Source: Silene latifolia (Eukaryota > Streptophyta > Magnoliopsida > Caryophyllales > Caryophyllaceae). Taken from it: a stretch of 64,000 bases of DNA. Position 1 is the first letter of the stretch; each line of letters starts with the position of its first letter. The stretch spans positions 167,582,325 through 167,646,324 of the forward strand of contig NC_133536.1 in the NCBI RefSeq assembly GCF_048544455.1, read 5' to 3'. The translations under genes were made by a program, and so were the position numbers. Positions 1 through 12,481 of the stretch are shown here, one piece after another. The notes under the pieces were generated by a model. That model saw only the letters and a program-made list of their open reading frames with translations, was not told where the DNA came from and searched no databases.

Positions 1-1584
1 GACGACTCGCAGAACTTGCGGGATTCCTACTCGATAGAAATGACGTGGGTTATAACTCGATTTGACATGGGAATCATGCATACTATGGCGATAGGCAACG
101 AACACAGGAAGGGACAAGTAATCACGGGGACAAGACCACAAATCTAGACTATGACTTGTGAATTCATCAAATGTCGTGAGCGACTTCTCGTGTTTGAGTT
201 CACGGTGCTTGACTTTGATTTTAGACTCGAGTTTTGATTTTGACCGAGTGACGTTTAGACAGTTGACTTTATTGACGAGATTAATGACACGTGTTGTTTC
301 TAGACTCTGGTATAAATGTAGATACCCTAGGTGTTCTTATAGGTGTTAAGAACACGGCTGCATTTTAAGACGTTAGACTCAAATGTGAGGCCCATTGAGA
401 CTCGTGTGTTGAGCCTGAGGACGTGTCATTATGAAGGTTTTGAAAAGACGGTTTTGAAAGAAAATGGATTTGAAAGGTGAGCCTCATTAAGTCTTTTATG
501 TACGACTTGGGCACGTGTGAGTCGAGGTGCCAGAAATGTTTAGATCCTAACTAAATTGGGGCAGGGGGTCCAAAATGACGGCGTGCTGTTTTGGGACTTG
601 ACTTGATTTGAAATGACCCAAAATGTTAGGGAAGACGGGTTTATAACTCGACGGAGTTCTGGCTAGGACATAGTCGGTTTGAATTTTGACTCTGACTTAG
701 CCCAATTGAATTTACACATTTACATTTACATGATTTGAAAATATTTTGATTTAAAACGTTTTTGGTTTTTTTTGGATTTTTTTACGTTTTTTTTTTATTT
801 ATTTTTTGTGAGAATTTACAAAGAATTTTATTTATGGAGAATTCAAAATGAATGGAATTTCACAAAAGGGTTTTTTTGTGTTGTGTTATTGAAAATGGAT
901 TTTACATCTACAGAAAATTGGACATTATTTAATTTACAAAATGATTTTTTTAAAAAGATATATATTTTTATTTCTCTTTTGGAAAAATGAAATTTGAAAA
1001 TCGGAAAATTCGGCATTATTTGGTTTACAAATGATGTCTTTTATTTTTAGAAAATTGAAAATGGAATTATCTACAGGAAGACATTGTTTGGTTTACAACT
1101 GTGACATTAAGACTTGTGCTTGACTGGGAAAACACATACAAACATATACATACAAAATGGCATTATAACGGTATGATATGTGCAAGTAACCGGTTTTTGG
1201 TTAAAAAATGTGAGTTGCCATACCAAGCTATCAAACCCTGGTCTATAGAGAGGTCCGCGGCAAACATAAGTAAGGTCGGTTCCTAGTCCATTTGCTCGAG
1301 TAGGGAAAGCTCTTGATACAAACATGAGTAAGCATCGTGGTATGGTTGACATCAATCGCTATCCATCTCTGGGCACAAATAAGAAGTTGCACCGTCCAGA
1401 CGGGACGATTGGTCGAATTGTTTTAGTTAAAAGCCAAGGAAGGCCGGCTAAAACAAGCTAAGAAGATCGAGTAATGAAAACTGACAACTGTCTCATATAA
1501 ATTATTCCCTAACCTTGTTCAAGTTTCAACCTAGGTAACACTAAAATTAGTCTAAGTGTATCATCCCTAGCGGAGTCGCCAAAA
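1..1584 (-). mobile_element. Leader of Tat/Ogre-like Ty3/gypsy element T (partial)
   Basis: This stretch lies on the internal side of a primer-binding-like site and so should be the untranslated leader of a minus-strand element whose body is left of the window. I see no ORF resembling gag in either strand, only short open stretches in AT-rich sequence. The assignment rests on the adjacent primer site and LTR. A decayed leader or unrelated intergenic sequence is possible for the leftmost kilobase. Confidence 0.4.
1572..1581 (-). other. Primer-binding site of element T
   Basis: On the minus strand the sequence reads TGGCGACTCCGCTAGGGA, starting three bases inside the LTR end. It begins with TGG, as expected for pairing with a tRNA 3' CCA. 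TGGCGACTCC-type sites are familiar from Tat/Ogre elements, where they are attributed to tRNA-Arg; that attribution is from memory. Confidence 0.55.
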
Positions 1585-3525
1585 TGTGGACTAAGCCACC
1601 CGCGTCGCACGCACCTGCATGTTTTCTGTTTGAGAAGGCGACACTTCTCCCACGGAACTTTGTGAAAAAAGCACGTCATCGGCCGTTACCGATTTGAAAG
1701 GCATTGAAATCGGTGAAAGGTTTGAGCAAGTCTGCATTTGTGGAGTCGACACCAATTTTTATGGAAAATTGGAACAGTTCGAATACATCATGTCATGTTA
1801 AGACACAAAGTAGTGACATGAACACTTAGAAACTCGTTGCTCTTAGAATTCTGTGTCTAGAATGACTCTCGCGATGCCAATGAACACGGATGCTCGCATA
1901 TATCTTGAGTAAGGGGTGAGGGTATGTATTAGGAAGTTCTTTACTTGAACACATAATCCCGCCCGCCTCGATAGCGCCTCTACTAATGATCAGGGATGTT
2001 ATTTATACTCGATATGTTCTCAGTTATATGCATGCTATGCAACAAACATTTGATTAAACATAGCATGTGAACTTTACTAAGTCGGATGACATACAAGTTT
2101 ATCACTCAATTGGGTCGAAGATGGAATTAGATTGGTTACATGTGAATAGCCAGATAAATAAATCATACAAGAACGAATATGAAATGAATAAACTATAATT
2201 ACATAAATTACAATAAGTAATGAATTTAGATTATAAACATGTCCAAAACAGTTTTAGAAATAAAAGAAAATATATAAAAGGAGTAAAATAAATTAAAAGA
2301 AATAAAAGAATTGAAATTGGAATAAAAAAATATGAAGATGTATCGAATTAGAGGTGATAATAAGGATAATAATTGATTAGAATCGTAATTAGAAAACCTA
2401 CGTCAAGACGAGATAAGTTCAGTGGGAGAAGCCATCTCAGAACAGGTGCAACATAAACCGCGTCCTCTGGAAGAGGAGCATCGGTTTATGCGACTGTTCT
2501 CGAGTTTAATTCTGACTGTGAAAGTCAGACTCGTTGTTAGTTATTGTTCATTGGTTAATTTATATTAATTATTGATATATGACTCGAGTAGAAGTGATTT
2601 AGCATGTTATATGTACTGAAGAACGTCATAAGTAAGATTAAAACGAATTTATAACGAATTATACAACGGTTTAAGAATTACGATGGCTTACGATGTCGGA
2701 TTTATAAAGATCGAAGCTTTGAATGAAACGAAAGGAGGTGAAGGTTGAAATTAACACTGGAAAAAAAACTAAAACCATGTACAAAGACGAATTCAAACGA
2801 CTTGATATGGAGAAATCGAATCCTTTAAATTCGGATTTGAATAAATGATGAAAACCCGCAAATATTGATTATTAGAGATTTATGTCGAAAAAGATTTGAT
2901 AAGATTAAGTAATAATAACTAATTTCAAAATTACTAGACAAAATAAGAAGAAAAGAACGAAGAAAGAAGATAAAAGGCGAAAGAAGCGAAAACCCGATGA
3001 AGAAGATGAAGTGCAGCAACTGAGGGCAATCTCTAGAAGAGGCGCAGTACATGTTGCGGACATTCCAGAAGGTCCATCAATTGATTCGCCAAGTCACATC
3101 TCTGCTGTTTCCGTCAAAAGGTTATAAAAAGTGGTTTTGAAAACGGTTTTGAGCATGCTTATGACATAAATTCTTACCAGAATTATAATACAGAAATAAA
3201 ACAAGATTAAAGTGGGGTTTTACACCCTCAGACTTACACGTTAATATCGCGAGATTTAACTAAATCGGTTTTTAGTGGTAACTCGACTCGAACTTTAATG
3301 CAAATATGAAAGTGCCCTTGAAAGAGGATTTTAAAAGATTGATTAATTATGGTGTAGTGGTCAAATTGATCGCTTATGCAACGTGACTGGTACCTAGAAT
3401 GATCTAGGTTTACGTGGTCGCGTAGAGCAAGCATGTAGGAATCGATAAGCAAGAGCGCGGTTTTACATTGCAAAGGGAGAAGAGAAGGGCGGACACTAAC
3501 GTAAGAAATATATGAGGTGTAGGCC

Positions 3526-3537
3526 TCTATTTATACT
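3526..3537 (-). promoter_or_regulatory. TATA box of T LTR
   Basis: The minus strand reads TTAGTATAAATAGAGG, a good plant TATA box, facing the internal part of element T. The expected transcription start is about 30 bases further left. Motif copies described at 3634-3705 lie just upstream. Confidence 0.5.
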
Positions 3538-3633
3538 AATCACGCGGTAGAGTTTAGGAAAGGGATATGGAAGGAAATAGGAAAGGAATAACCGACTTAG
3601 GTTGAAACACGAAAATTTGGTTGAAAAGAAAGC

Positions 3634-3705
3634 CCTCAGAAAAGGCGCAGCAAGTGTTGCGACCCTTAGAAGAGGCGCAACACCTTCTGCGTCCTTTCTC
3701 AGGTA
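3634..3705. repeat. Dispersed GGCGCAGCA/TTGCG motif copies in T LTR
   Basis: Two copies of a unit built from AGAAGAGGCGCA followed by a TTGCG- or CTGCGTCC-type half occur here. Related copies lie at about 3012-3062 and 2437-2500. All are in the LTR; this pair lies 100-180 bases upstream of the TATA box in the direction of transcription. Confidence 0.5.
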
Positions 3706-4405
3706 GTTTCCTTCCACGCAAGAAAGCGCGTTTGACAGCCTGTCGTGTTTTAGGCCTAACTTTCTCTACAATAATCGGATTGAGGTGATTTAGGTGGCGT
3801 TAGAATGATAAGAGAAAGTTCTAGAACTTTCTGAGAAATAGGCCATACCAAAAAAAATAGTTATCACCTCGTACAATGAGCCTAAAGGTCGGGTCGTCAT
3901 TTTAGCTAAATGAAGTGCATATTTTATAATGTAAGCTTAAGTTTAGCCTAAAGAAGTGACATGGGACTCAAAATAAGATATACTCCTAACATTTTATGAC
4001 ATCCAAACCTTAGTGAGAAAACCACATTTGCTTTTTGACTCGGAATTGACGATTTTAGAGAATGGAAAAGGTTTTTGACCCGGACTCCAAATGTACTCTA
4101 ATTACTGTCAAAACCACTGTATCGGCGCGTAGATGACGACCATGGGGTAGACACAACTGTATGAGTTACCTTTTATTAACCTATTTATAAAACGTTCTAA
4201 AATCGCGACATATGCTAAACATGTGACCCAATCATTACTAAGTGTTGTGCGAGAGGTGCAAAAATGAGATATGTACTTTACTAAACTCCTTACGATGAAA
4301 ATAACTCGCCAACCTACTCCGATTTCACTTGCTTGAAGCTACTCTGCTTCAAGACTTTCACTTGCTCAAAACTACTCCACTTCAAGACTTAAGTTCTATC
4401 TCACA

Positions 4406-5454
4406 GGTTTACAAAGTCGGAATCTCAGTGGTTCACTTAAGATAATGAAGATCACAATTAAGACTTAAACATGAGAATCATGGAACAAACTCAAATGTCA
4501 CTTTGCATCAAACTGATACATAGAGACTTGATAGCTCTTTTGAAAACAATTGAAAACTTTATGACTTAAAACGATTTTGTAAATAGTTGAAAGACAAATT
4601 AACCTTTAAATGCAGATATGATTTGCAAAGTTTACTTAATAAATGCTCTTCAAAGTCATAAGTTGTGAATAAGGGAAAGAGCTCCGTATATAGATAAGGA
4701 CCACCACACCCTAAGAGTAGAGAAATTATTATAAAAATCTAAGCTTTGAAAATGATGAAAACTTTCATTATATTAAAATGCTTTTGCAGTAGAGTGACTG
4801 ATTCACATCTACACAAGGCTCAATGAAAATAGTTCAACAACTTTGGAAAGATTTAATGATAAAGCAAAAGACATGATTATTTAAGTTAAGGAAGACAAGG
4901 TTCCCCATTTTAAGGAAAAGTATATGTAGTTATTTGAGCCCAAAAGTTTAGATATTTTCCATATGATAAATCATGTTACTCTCATAAGTTGTGCTCAAAA
5001 TATTTCTGAAATAAAAATTGTAAAGATTTGTAAACTTAAAATTTTTCTAAAAAATTATCTTCACCCAGTGTATTAGAAACCACAGTGCATTGCATTGTTG
5101 CATGAATTAGTAGTCACTTGACAATCTAAGAATGTTACACTACCTCATTTACAACATTTGACTTAGGCTAGGGCTTTTCTTTATCTTGATCATCTTTGCA
5201 CAATCTTTGTCTTTGAGGAGTAATTGAGAGTTTCAATTGCTCTTAAAAATAACTAAGAAGCAAACCATGAAATGACAATTAAATTTGGCATCATCAACCA
5301 AGTGTTCTAACAGACACCCAAAAATAGCATAGGCTTGAAGTTTTTAACAAGTAAACTTGAAAGCAAACATGTTGATATCAACAAGAAAACAAGCATTTGA
5401 GATGAGAATTTGGTAGTCCTAGTCCTTTTTATATGTATCATAACTTGTTATTTT
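4406..5454. other. AT-rich sequence, no gene recognised
   Basis: I see no long ORF, LTR end or RNA gene here. The stretch lies just 3' of the possible host exon that ends at 5455 on the minus strand, so it could hold that gene's 3' untranslated region and flank. An imperfect 30-bp direct repeat near 4328-4390 lies just inside the proposed T LTR. Confidence 0.4.
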
Positions 5455-5516
5455 TTAGTAAATCTTCTTTTCATCAGCATCAACATCAACACCATTACTT
5501 TCCAGTACAGGTGAGT
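5455..5516 (-). pseudogene. 3' end of a possible host exon, split by LTR F
   Basis: If solo LTR F and one copy of its TGAGT duplication are removed, the minus-strand frame at 40751-40984 runs on through this segment for about 17 more codons to a TAA at 5455-5457. The encoded tail is acidic. Open continuation across an empty site is modest evidence of coding, because 17 codons can stay open by chance. No family was recognised. Confidence 0.35.
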
Positions 5517-5538
5517 TGATGGTAGTTTTAAAACCTCG

Positions 5539-7178
5539 TGATGTATCTAAGTTATATACGATTTTACCCCCTATTTTAGCTCGGTTTTATTTGATTATTG
5601 CACTTTTATTAGTGTATTTGTGAGCTAATTTCGTGTGCTAGGTGTCTTTTCTTGTATTCATTGTATTTTGTAGGAAATGAAGCCTTTGGTAGCATTTTCC
5701 CATCAAATTTGCAAGCCCTAAAGTTCACGAGGCTAAAAGAAACAAGACTTGACCATAGAGGAGCGTTTTGGGAAATTGCGAGCAAAGAAATCCCGAGCAT
5801 GAAGAAACTAGCATGGGTTGATGCAAAAATAAAAGAATAAAAATAAAGCCCAAATTAAGTCTAAATAATCAACCCAAGTTGCAAGCTTAAGATTCCAAAA
5901 TGAGCAATGAGTCGGAAGAATTAAGATGAGTTAAGGCGAAGCTTTGGATTCCCCATGCATTTAATCACGGATTAAAGAAGAACAAATCAAGATTACCATG
6001 TCTCCGATCGGGGTGACCTTCCTCTAGGATTTTTACGTTTCACCCTTTATTCCTATATAAAGGGGGCTTAATCCGTCATTAGGGGATATCTTTCTTACAT
6101 CTTTTCATACTCTTAGCACACAATACTCTTAGTTTTCAGAATACTTTACATTTCCTTATGCATTTCCTTTATGTTATAAACAATTTCCTTTAAGGATTCC
6201 AAGTTAATTCAAGCATTCCATTCAAGTTATCTGGGTTTCTCATTTGTGTTCTTTCTTGTTCAAGTTCTATTTCCTTGTTACGATAATTTCATTTCTAGGT
6301 TTGCTTCGTTAATTCATTCTTCATTATCGTTGTTATATTGTTCTCATAATCATTAACATTTTGATTTAGTTTGTTACATTTTATTATTATCATAGTTTAT
6401 TCATAGTATTTTCATATACTTCATCTTTAGTCATTTGATAATCATCACTCTTAGTTATTCCATAAGGTATTGTTTCTAATATATATGTTTTTATTATCAT
6501 TTAGCATTATCTCATTTCCCAATTATTCATTTAATTATAATTCTTTTATCATCATGTTATTCATATCATATCTTATTAGTTTAATTTCCAACATGAGTGA
6601 GTAGTTTATTTTGTCTAGGGAATAGGGAAGCCATGAATAAATAGTTTATGTAATTGTTGAATTAGGATGTTATGATATTGTCTAATCGTTTCTATCACAT
6701 GCTTGTATCGTTTGTTAATCTTTGGAAATTGATCACTATCTTTGATTAAATTTGTTAATTCACTTTTATATGTCGAGAGGCACGATATTGAATTAGACTA
6801 AGCATGTTTTAGTAGACCGATCTAGTCATAGCAAGAGCTCACTAGAACCCGTTCTATGGTTGACAATAAGGCCGAGAGGTGGTTGTCATTATACCTAAAC
6901 AATTAATGTTATTATCAACACCTAGCTTAACATGAGCATTTACATATTTGCATGTGTGACCAGACTCCCCTAGACTCTTTTAGCATTATTAATTTTACAT
7001 CATTTTATTACAAGTTTACCAACTAAACCCATCTAACAATCGAAACCGGCCTACATAGAATTCTACTAATAGCAATTCACTACGCAACTCTCGTCTCCTT
7101 GTGTTTGACCTCTACTTTACTACATTCATTTGTTAGCCAAGTCTAGGGTATGTTTGTTAGGTGTGCGATAGTCTATCA
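5539..7178 (+). mobile_element. Solo LTR G, nested in F
   Basis: The element starts TGATGTATC and ends GTCTATCA, and is flanked by a perfect 5-bp duplication CCTCG (5534-5538 and 7179-7183). It is 1,640 bp long with a TATA box at 6053-6062. It lacks any coding domain, primer site or partner LTR, so it is a solo LTR. The TGAT...ATCA ends match the Athila-type LTRs elsewhere in the window. Short ORFs inside it are not credible genes. Confidence 0.85.
6053..6062 (+). promoter_or_regulatory. TATA box of solo LTR G
   Basis: The sequence CTATATAAAG lies about 515 bases into the LTR, followed by a purine-rich stretch. This is a canonical plant TATA box in the orientation of the LTR. Confidence 0.6.
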
Positions 7179-7183
7179 CCTCG

Positions 7184-8640
7184 CAAGTGAACGAGAGAAT
7201 GTTGCACTAGTTGAGGGTCGAACCACAAGGAGCATAGGTGATTACTAGTTGTCTTAATTCTTATGTTTAGCTAATTCAAGCAAACTTGGATGGTTGATTA
7301 TCTAAATTCACTAGACCAGGTAACAAGAAAACGAAATTAACCAATGCAAATACTAAATTAATAAACAAACTAAAATGACGCGGTTTTACTCGATAGGTTT
7401 AAGGTCTAGGGCACGACTCAACCACAAATATTCGTAATATACCATTTAGTTCTAATAGCTAGTTGTCAAGGGGTAAACTATTGGCTGGAAACGCCTCTAG
7501 GTCGTCTATTAACTCCCTCCTGGGCTCATAATAGGACATTAGTGTGCCGACTCACCTCCCTTCCGGGCTCTTAAGTCGATTCACCAACTCAAAGCTCATC
7601 AAGGTTCACCAAAATGGGCCCGTTCTCGCTCACCTCTCACAATGATCAAGGTCTTAAGCCCGTCATAAATCCTCGGTCATGTCGACCCTTTTCCTAAAGG
7701 TTGTGTTCAAACCGTCAAACAAAAGTACCCTCCTAAGTTCTCCCTACCGGGTCCAACCCAATTTGACAAATAAACTAAAAGGGGTAGTCAATCCGGACCT
7801 AATCAACTCCCATGACGGACAAGGGTTGAAAGTCTACTATTATCCCAATTAGAGCATAGACAAGTCAAACCTCTTATTTAAACCCGACAAATTCCCCCTC
7901 AACAACTAATGTAAGTGAAACTAATTAGGTAAATTACTCATGTTATTTAGGGTCTAATGACACCCTAGTGAGGGTACTACTCACTACTCATGTTAATTAA
8001 GACTCGACAATTGAAAAAATTTGCAACTTTTACAATAAACATGCTATGAAATTGATTTCTACAATTAATCATGCAATTAATAAGAAGGATGATGATAATA
8101 GACTAATTAAACTATAATTTAAGTAAAAACATATATGTAAAGGTGGTAACTTTGGCTACAAGGAATGTAATTATTCAAAAATAGGATAACAATAAACTAA
8201 GGAAATGAAATTGATAAAACAAAACAAGGAACTAAAAGAAGGAAAAGAAAATATACCAACAAAAGATGAAGGATACTTCACATTCTAGATTAATTGCTTG
8301 AGAAAAGGTGAAGAATAAAGTTGGATCCAATTCTCTCTACCAAATGCTTAAACCCTAAATTTTGATCTAAAATGAAGTCTAATGACAAATATGAAGTGTT
8401 GTGCGTAGTGAGTTGTCTAATGTGAAGTATGGCCTAAATAAAAAATTATAGAGCAAAACTACAAATTAGGCCCAAAACTGTCCATCACTATTCCCAGTCA
8501 GTGGAAAGTTACACATGCCACCCCTGAGTTACGCAGGCTGGGTCATGTTACACCGACAAGGGTAAAACCGTTACACATACTAGACCAAGATACACCGGGT
8601 CTGATCACAATGCACATGCTAGAGTTTGAGATACACCGAT
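7184..8640 (-). repeat. Main body of LTR F
   Basis: This is the part of F between G and E. It has no credible ORF. The right end (8508-8640) is a run of degenerate units of the type GTTACACATGCT / GATACACCGGGT, which resumes at 40454 after element E. In the minus orientation this array lies in the U3 side of the LTR. Confidence 0.7.
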
Positions 8641-9157
8641 TGTTGGTAATTTAAGTGTAATTACCGGTTCATTTTGGCGTATTTAAGTTTGGTGCATAAA
8701 TGAGTAATTTCTAAATGATATAATGTGAGTTCGGGAAGTACATAGTGTACGCTTGCATAATTCATACGGAATTACGGTATAGTTTTCACTTGAATAACTA
8801 TGACAGGGTTGAATCTGGTTGAATTTATGAAGAGTAAAATCTCTTCATAAATACATTCCCCCCTTTTTCTCTTTCATATCTATATAAATAGACATGAGAA
8901 ATGTGAAGATGAATAAAGAAAAAGAATCTCATCTTCTGCATCATAGAACAATCTAACAATATACACACAATACTTCTGAATTACATCTTTGATTTTTGGT
9001 TTGTGCCCAAAATCAGAGGGACACCGTCTTATCTCAATAAGAAATTCGGTTTAACCCGTGAACAAATAAGGTCGAATTATTCTATTAGGAAAGCGAAGTC
9101 GATTCAGAGTGGTTAATCATTGTCAATCCTTATTCGTGCATACTCAAATTTCTAACA
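8641..9157 (+). repeat. 5' LTR of E
   Basis: It matches 39943-40453 along its whole length with scattered substitutions. A TATA-like CTATATAAATAGAC lies near 8880. A U5 segment at 9074-9088 is the exact reverse complement of 9160-9174 just outside the LTR. Confidence 0.85.
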
Positions 9158-9174
9158 ATCTAATAGAATAATTC
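9074..9174. repeat. 15-bp perfect inverted repeat across the E LTR/primer-site boundary
   Basis: GAATTATTCTATTAG at 9074-9088, inside the LTR, pairs exactly with CTAATAGAATAATTC at 9160-9174. The second arm starts two bases after the LTR end, where a tRNA primer site is expected, and no TGG-type tRNA site is present there. Confidence 0.8.
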
Positions 9175-10559
9175 CCAAATTTTTCAAGATGACGAATGTT
9201 AAGGAATGACAATGAAGGTTATGACGGATTTTTTTAAAGAGTTTTTTGTTTTTTGGGATTAAGGACGAACGGGTACTTGAGAGATTGCATCGACTTGGAC
9301 CGTATAGTTGTTGTAGAATATAGTACTTAAGAGACCATGAAATTGGGATCGATAAGCGAGATTGCATTGGCGGATACTCAAGGGAAATTAGTCTTAGGTT
9401 TGTGAATTTGAATTATTTTCATAGAATTTTTGACAACATTTGAAGTTCGTCAAATGGGATTTCAGTTGGTCAAACGGGATTCAATCAAATCAGATAAGTA
9501 AAACATTAATTGATACTAATAATTTTGAATAATTTTTAAAGTGGTATTGGTATTTGACGATTATGACATGGTTGCGGTTTCGGGAATTGGCTCTATAATT
9601 CATGCATATAGTGACAGCATATACATCTTTTTAGATGATGGGTAATGTAGTTAATCGATGTGGGCTTTCTCTACTACAACCAAATCTGTGAAATTCAATG
9701 TTCATATCATAAAGATAAGTTTCCAAACCTCTAAGTTTTGTAAGTATGACTTATGTGTTTTTTGTCCTAATATGATGCTCTTATTCGTGGGGTTTATTTC
9801 ACTTGGTGGCCTTGACGATGTGCATTGTGTGATGCATGAATTCTCTTTTTACATCAGATTTAACATCCCTGAAAATATATAAAATGTTGAAGTTAGTTTA
9901 ATTGATGTTTACCATGTATGTTCATTTTATGATGGAAGATATGGAAGACATACTCAATTTGTTGCCTTATGTAGTATAGCGCATAAGTGTGATATTCATC
10001 ATATTAGTGAGATGTTTTATAACAATTGATTGCACAGTGCTAATCAATTTTTAAAATTCACTATTGTTTTGGATGGCACCATGTGGATTATGAGAATATG
10101 GTTATAACTTATAAGTAGATTATTACTTGATGTTTATATTAAGTAATGGTTGATTCTTTTTTTTTGGGTGGTTTTATAATCATTCAAAGTATTTAATCAA
10201 TTACGCGGTTGTATATATGTTTGGCTTCAACCGGTTATTCTTGATGAGAATCGTGATATTGAATACGAATTGTGTTTGTAAGGTAGTTCTTCACTCTAAA
10301 ACATGTTTATAACATCTTGGCTAAATAATGTATATATCTGGTTATTAGATAATTGTTTTAGATGTTGAGCGTGTTTAAAGAGTGAGGTAAATTTTAATAT
10401 GGTGTAATATTAAGTGGTTGTCTACTTTTGTCTACTTGATTGTATGGCATGATTAAGAGGGTTTCTCTTGATAGTAGCAATTCATTTTAAGTTATAATAG
10501 TGGTATATTGTTGATTTTATGAATTATGTGTGTATCACAACAATAGTGGATGTAATATT
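9175..10559. other. Internal DNA of E, no gene recognised
   Basis: This is AT-rich sequence between the 5' LTR of E and the copia insertion. Open frames are all under 80 codons and show no gag or pol motif. The last five bases, ATATT, are the probable left target duplication of the copia element; the right flank is CTATT. Confidence 0.5.
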
Positions 10560-10813
10560 TGTAGGAGTAGGAACTTGCGAATTACAACACCAAATATAAT
10601 ATAACGAATGAGAGAATTAATTGCTAGGAAAATATTTTATTATTATATCACACATACGTGAAAATAAAATCTACAACATATTTATACTTTACATCAAATA
10701 AAAATAACCTCATATGTTTTACTAAATAATCTGTGATTAGAATCACTTGCAAATTCACGGTCATCCTATATTTCTATTTACTAAATATAGTTTATTCAAG
10801 GTTGATTTCTTCA
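10560..10813 (-). repeat. 3' LTR of copia element
   Basis: It matches 26340-26594 and 33176-33430. The adjacent purine-rich tract at 10814-10825 identifies this as the 3' LTR of a minus-strand element. Confidence 0.9.
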
Positions 10814-10820
10814 CTCCCCC

Positions 10821-11612
10821 TCAAACTTGAATATTATTATTTTGACTAACAAACTTCACTATACCAAGCATAGCTTTGAACTTCTCGAATAATTCACCCT
10901 TCAATGGCTTGGTCATGATATCCGCAATTTGTTCTTTGGAACTGCAAAATTCGAGCTCAATTTCTCCCCTTTTAACAAGGTCTCTTATATAGTGATATTT
11001 GATGTCAATGTACTTACTTCGTCCATGAAATACTGGATTCTTAGATAATGCAATGGCTGATTTATTGTCACAGTATATTCTTGTTGGGCTACTTTGAACT
11101 TGCTTGAGCTCCTCTAACATTCTACGCAGCCAAACTGCATGACATGCTCCACTAGTAAGAGCTATGTATTCTGCTTCTGCGGTCGATAAAGCGACAACTT
11201 GTTCCTTCTTGGATGACCATAAAATAACACTATTTCCTAAATAAATGACATATCTGGAAGTACTTTTACGCGTGTCAAGATCACCTGCCCAATCGCTATC
11301 AGTGTGTCCGACGAACTTCAATGCATTAGAGGTTGTGCAAAAGATCCCATTATCTCTGGTACTATTCACATAGCGGAGAATTCTTTTTGCGGCTTGTAAG
11401 TGAGATTGTTGTGGCCTCTCCATATACCGACTAATTAATCCAACTCCATATAAAATATCAGGTCTTGTAGAAGTCAAATATCGGAGACTTCCTACAATAC
11501 TTTTAAAGTAAGTTAAATTTATATATTCTCCAGAACCTTCCTTTTTCATCTCAATTCTTTCTGCCACCAGAGTTCTGATAGGTGTGGTTGCATCCATTTT
11601 GAATTTCGTCAA
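10821..11612 (-). pseudogene. Copia RNase H region of pol
   Basis: This open stretch of 263 codons is the C-terminal part of a copia polyprotein. It begins in the connection region (SLRYLTSTRPDI) and continues into RNase H, with WSSKKEQVVALSTAEAEY and the DNKSAIALSKNP and HHYIRD-like region. RNase H would degrade the RNA strand of the replication hybrid. It is separated from the reverse transcriptase part by a frameshift at about 11615, so it cannot be made as a normal polyprotein. The stop lies next to the polypurine tract, as expected. Confidence 0.9.
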
Positions 11613-11617
11613 AATAT

Positions 11618-12481
11618 CTATGGCATATTTTTTTGCGACATAAATATACCTTCGTTAGTTTGATGTATTTCAATACCAAGAAAATACGACATCAAACCGA
11701 AATCTGTCATCTCAAAGTGCTTAATCATAGCTGTCCTAAATTTTTCCATCATATTTTTATTGTTTCCAGTAAATATCAAGTCATCCACATACAAACATAA
11801 GATCAATATTTCACCATTGTCCTTTATTTTCATATATAAAGTGCGCTTATGTGGATATTTTTTAAACCTATCTTGAAGCAAATATGAATCAATACGAGAG
11901 TACCATGCACGAGGTGCTTGCTTCAATCCGTATAAAGCCTTATTAAGTCGATAGACTTTATTTTCTTCACCTTTCTTCGTAAGACCAGGAGGTTGGTCTA
12001 CATATACTTCTTCCCGAAGTATTCCATTTAAAAATGCAGATTTAACATCCATTTGATAGATTTGCTATTTATTCTCAGCAGCAAGTGATAGAATCATTTG
12101 AACATTGTCCATCCTAGAAACTGGAGCAAACACTTCAAAATAATCAATACCAGGCTTTTGCTTATTGCCTTTCACAACCAATCTTGCTTTATAACGATCA
12201 ACCTTGCCATCAGGTCTATATTTTGTCTGATATACCCAGTTTACACCAATGGGTTTCTTTCGAACTGGTAAACAAGTAAGCTCCGAAGTATCATTCTTTT
12301 CGATAGAACGCATTTCTTCTTTCATTGTTTGGATCCATTTCTCATCAGCTACAGCTTCTACAAATAAGACTGGATCACAATCAATAAATAGACAAAAATT
12401 AACCAAAGATTCATCAATAAAATCTTCATCTGTATCATCATCGTCTCTGGTCACTATAAAGTCTTTATATTTTGATGGCAT
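11618..12481 (-). pseudogene. Copia reverse transcriptase region of pol
   Basis: Two same-frame pieces, 12065-12481 and 11618-12052, are separated by a TAG. The first has WVYQTKYRPDG, KARLVVKG and FAPVSR; the second has [19 protein letters not shown] and the catalytic [10 protein letters not shown]. These are the signature blocks of copia reverse transcriptase, which copies the element RNA into DNA in virus-like particles. The internal stop and the frameshift to RNase H make it a pseudogene. Confidence 0.9.

Larger units (their letters stand above)
1585..4405 (-). repeat. 5' LTR of element T
   Basis: The left edge is fixed by the primer site three bases away. The right edge is proposed from the terminal inverted bases TGTG...CACA, at TGTGGACTAAGCC on the left and TTCTATCTCACA on the right. 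This gives about 2.8 kb, long but normal for Tat/Ogre LTRs. A minus-strand TATA box lies at 3526-3537. The second LTR is outside the window, so the right edge cannot be confirmed by comparison or by a TSD. Confidence 0.45.

Noticed and set aside
2825..3717. Minus-strand frames of 73-79 codons in the T LTR
   Set aside because: They lie across the LTR promoter and motif copies and resemble no protein.
9658..9882. 74-codon frame as a gene of element E
   Set aside because: AT-rich, no recognisable domain, and no similar frame elsewhere in E.
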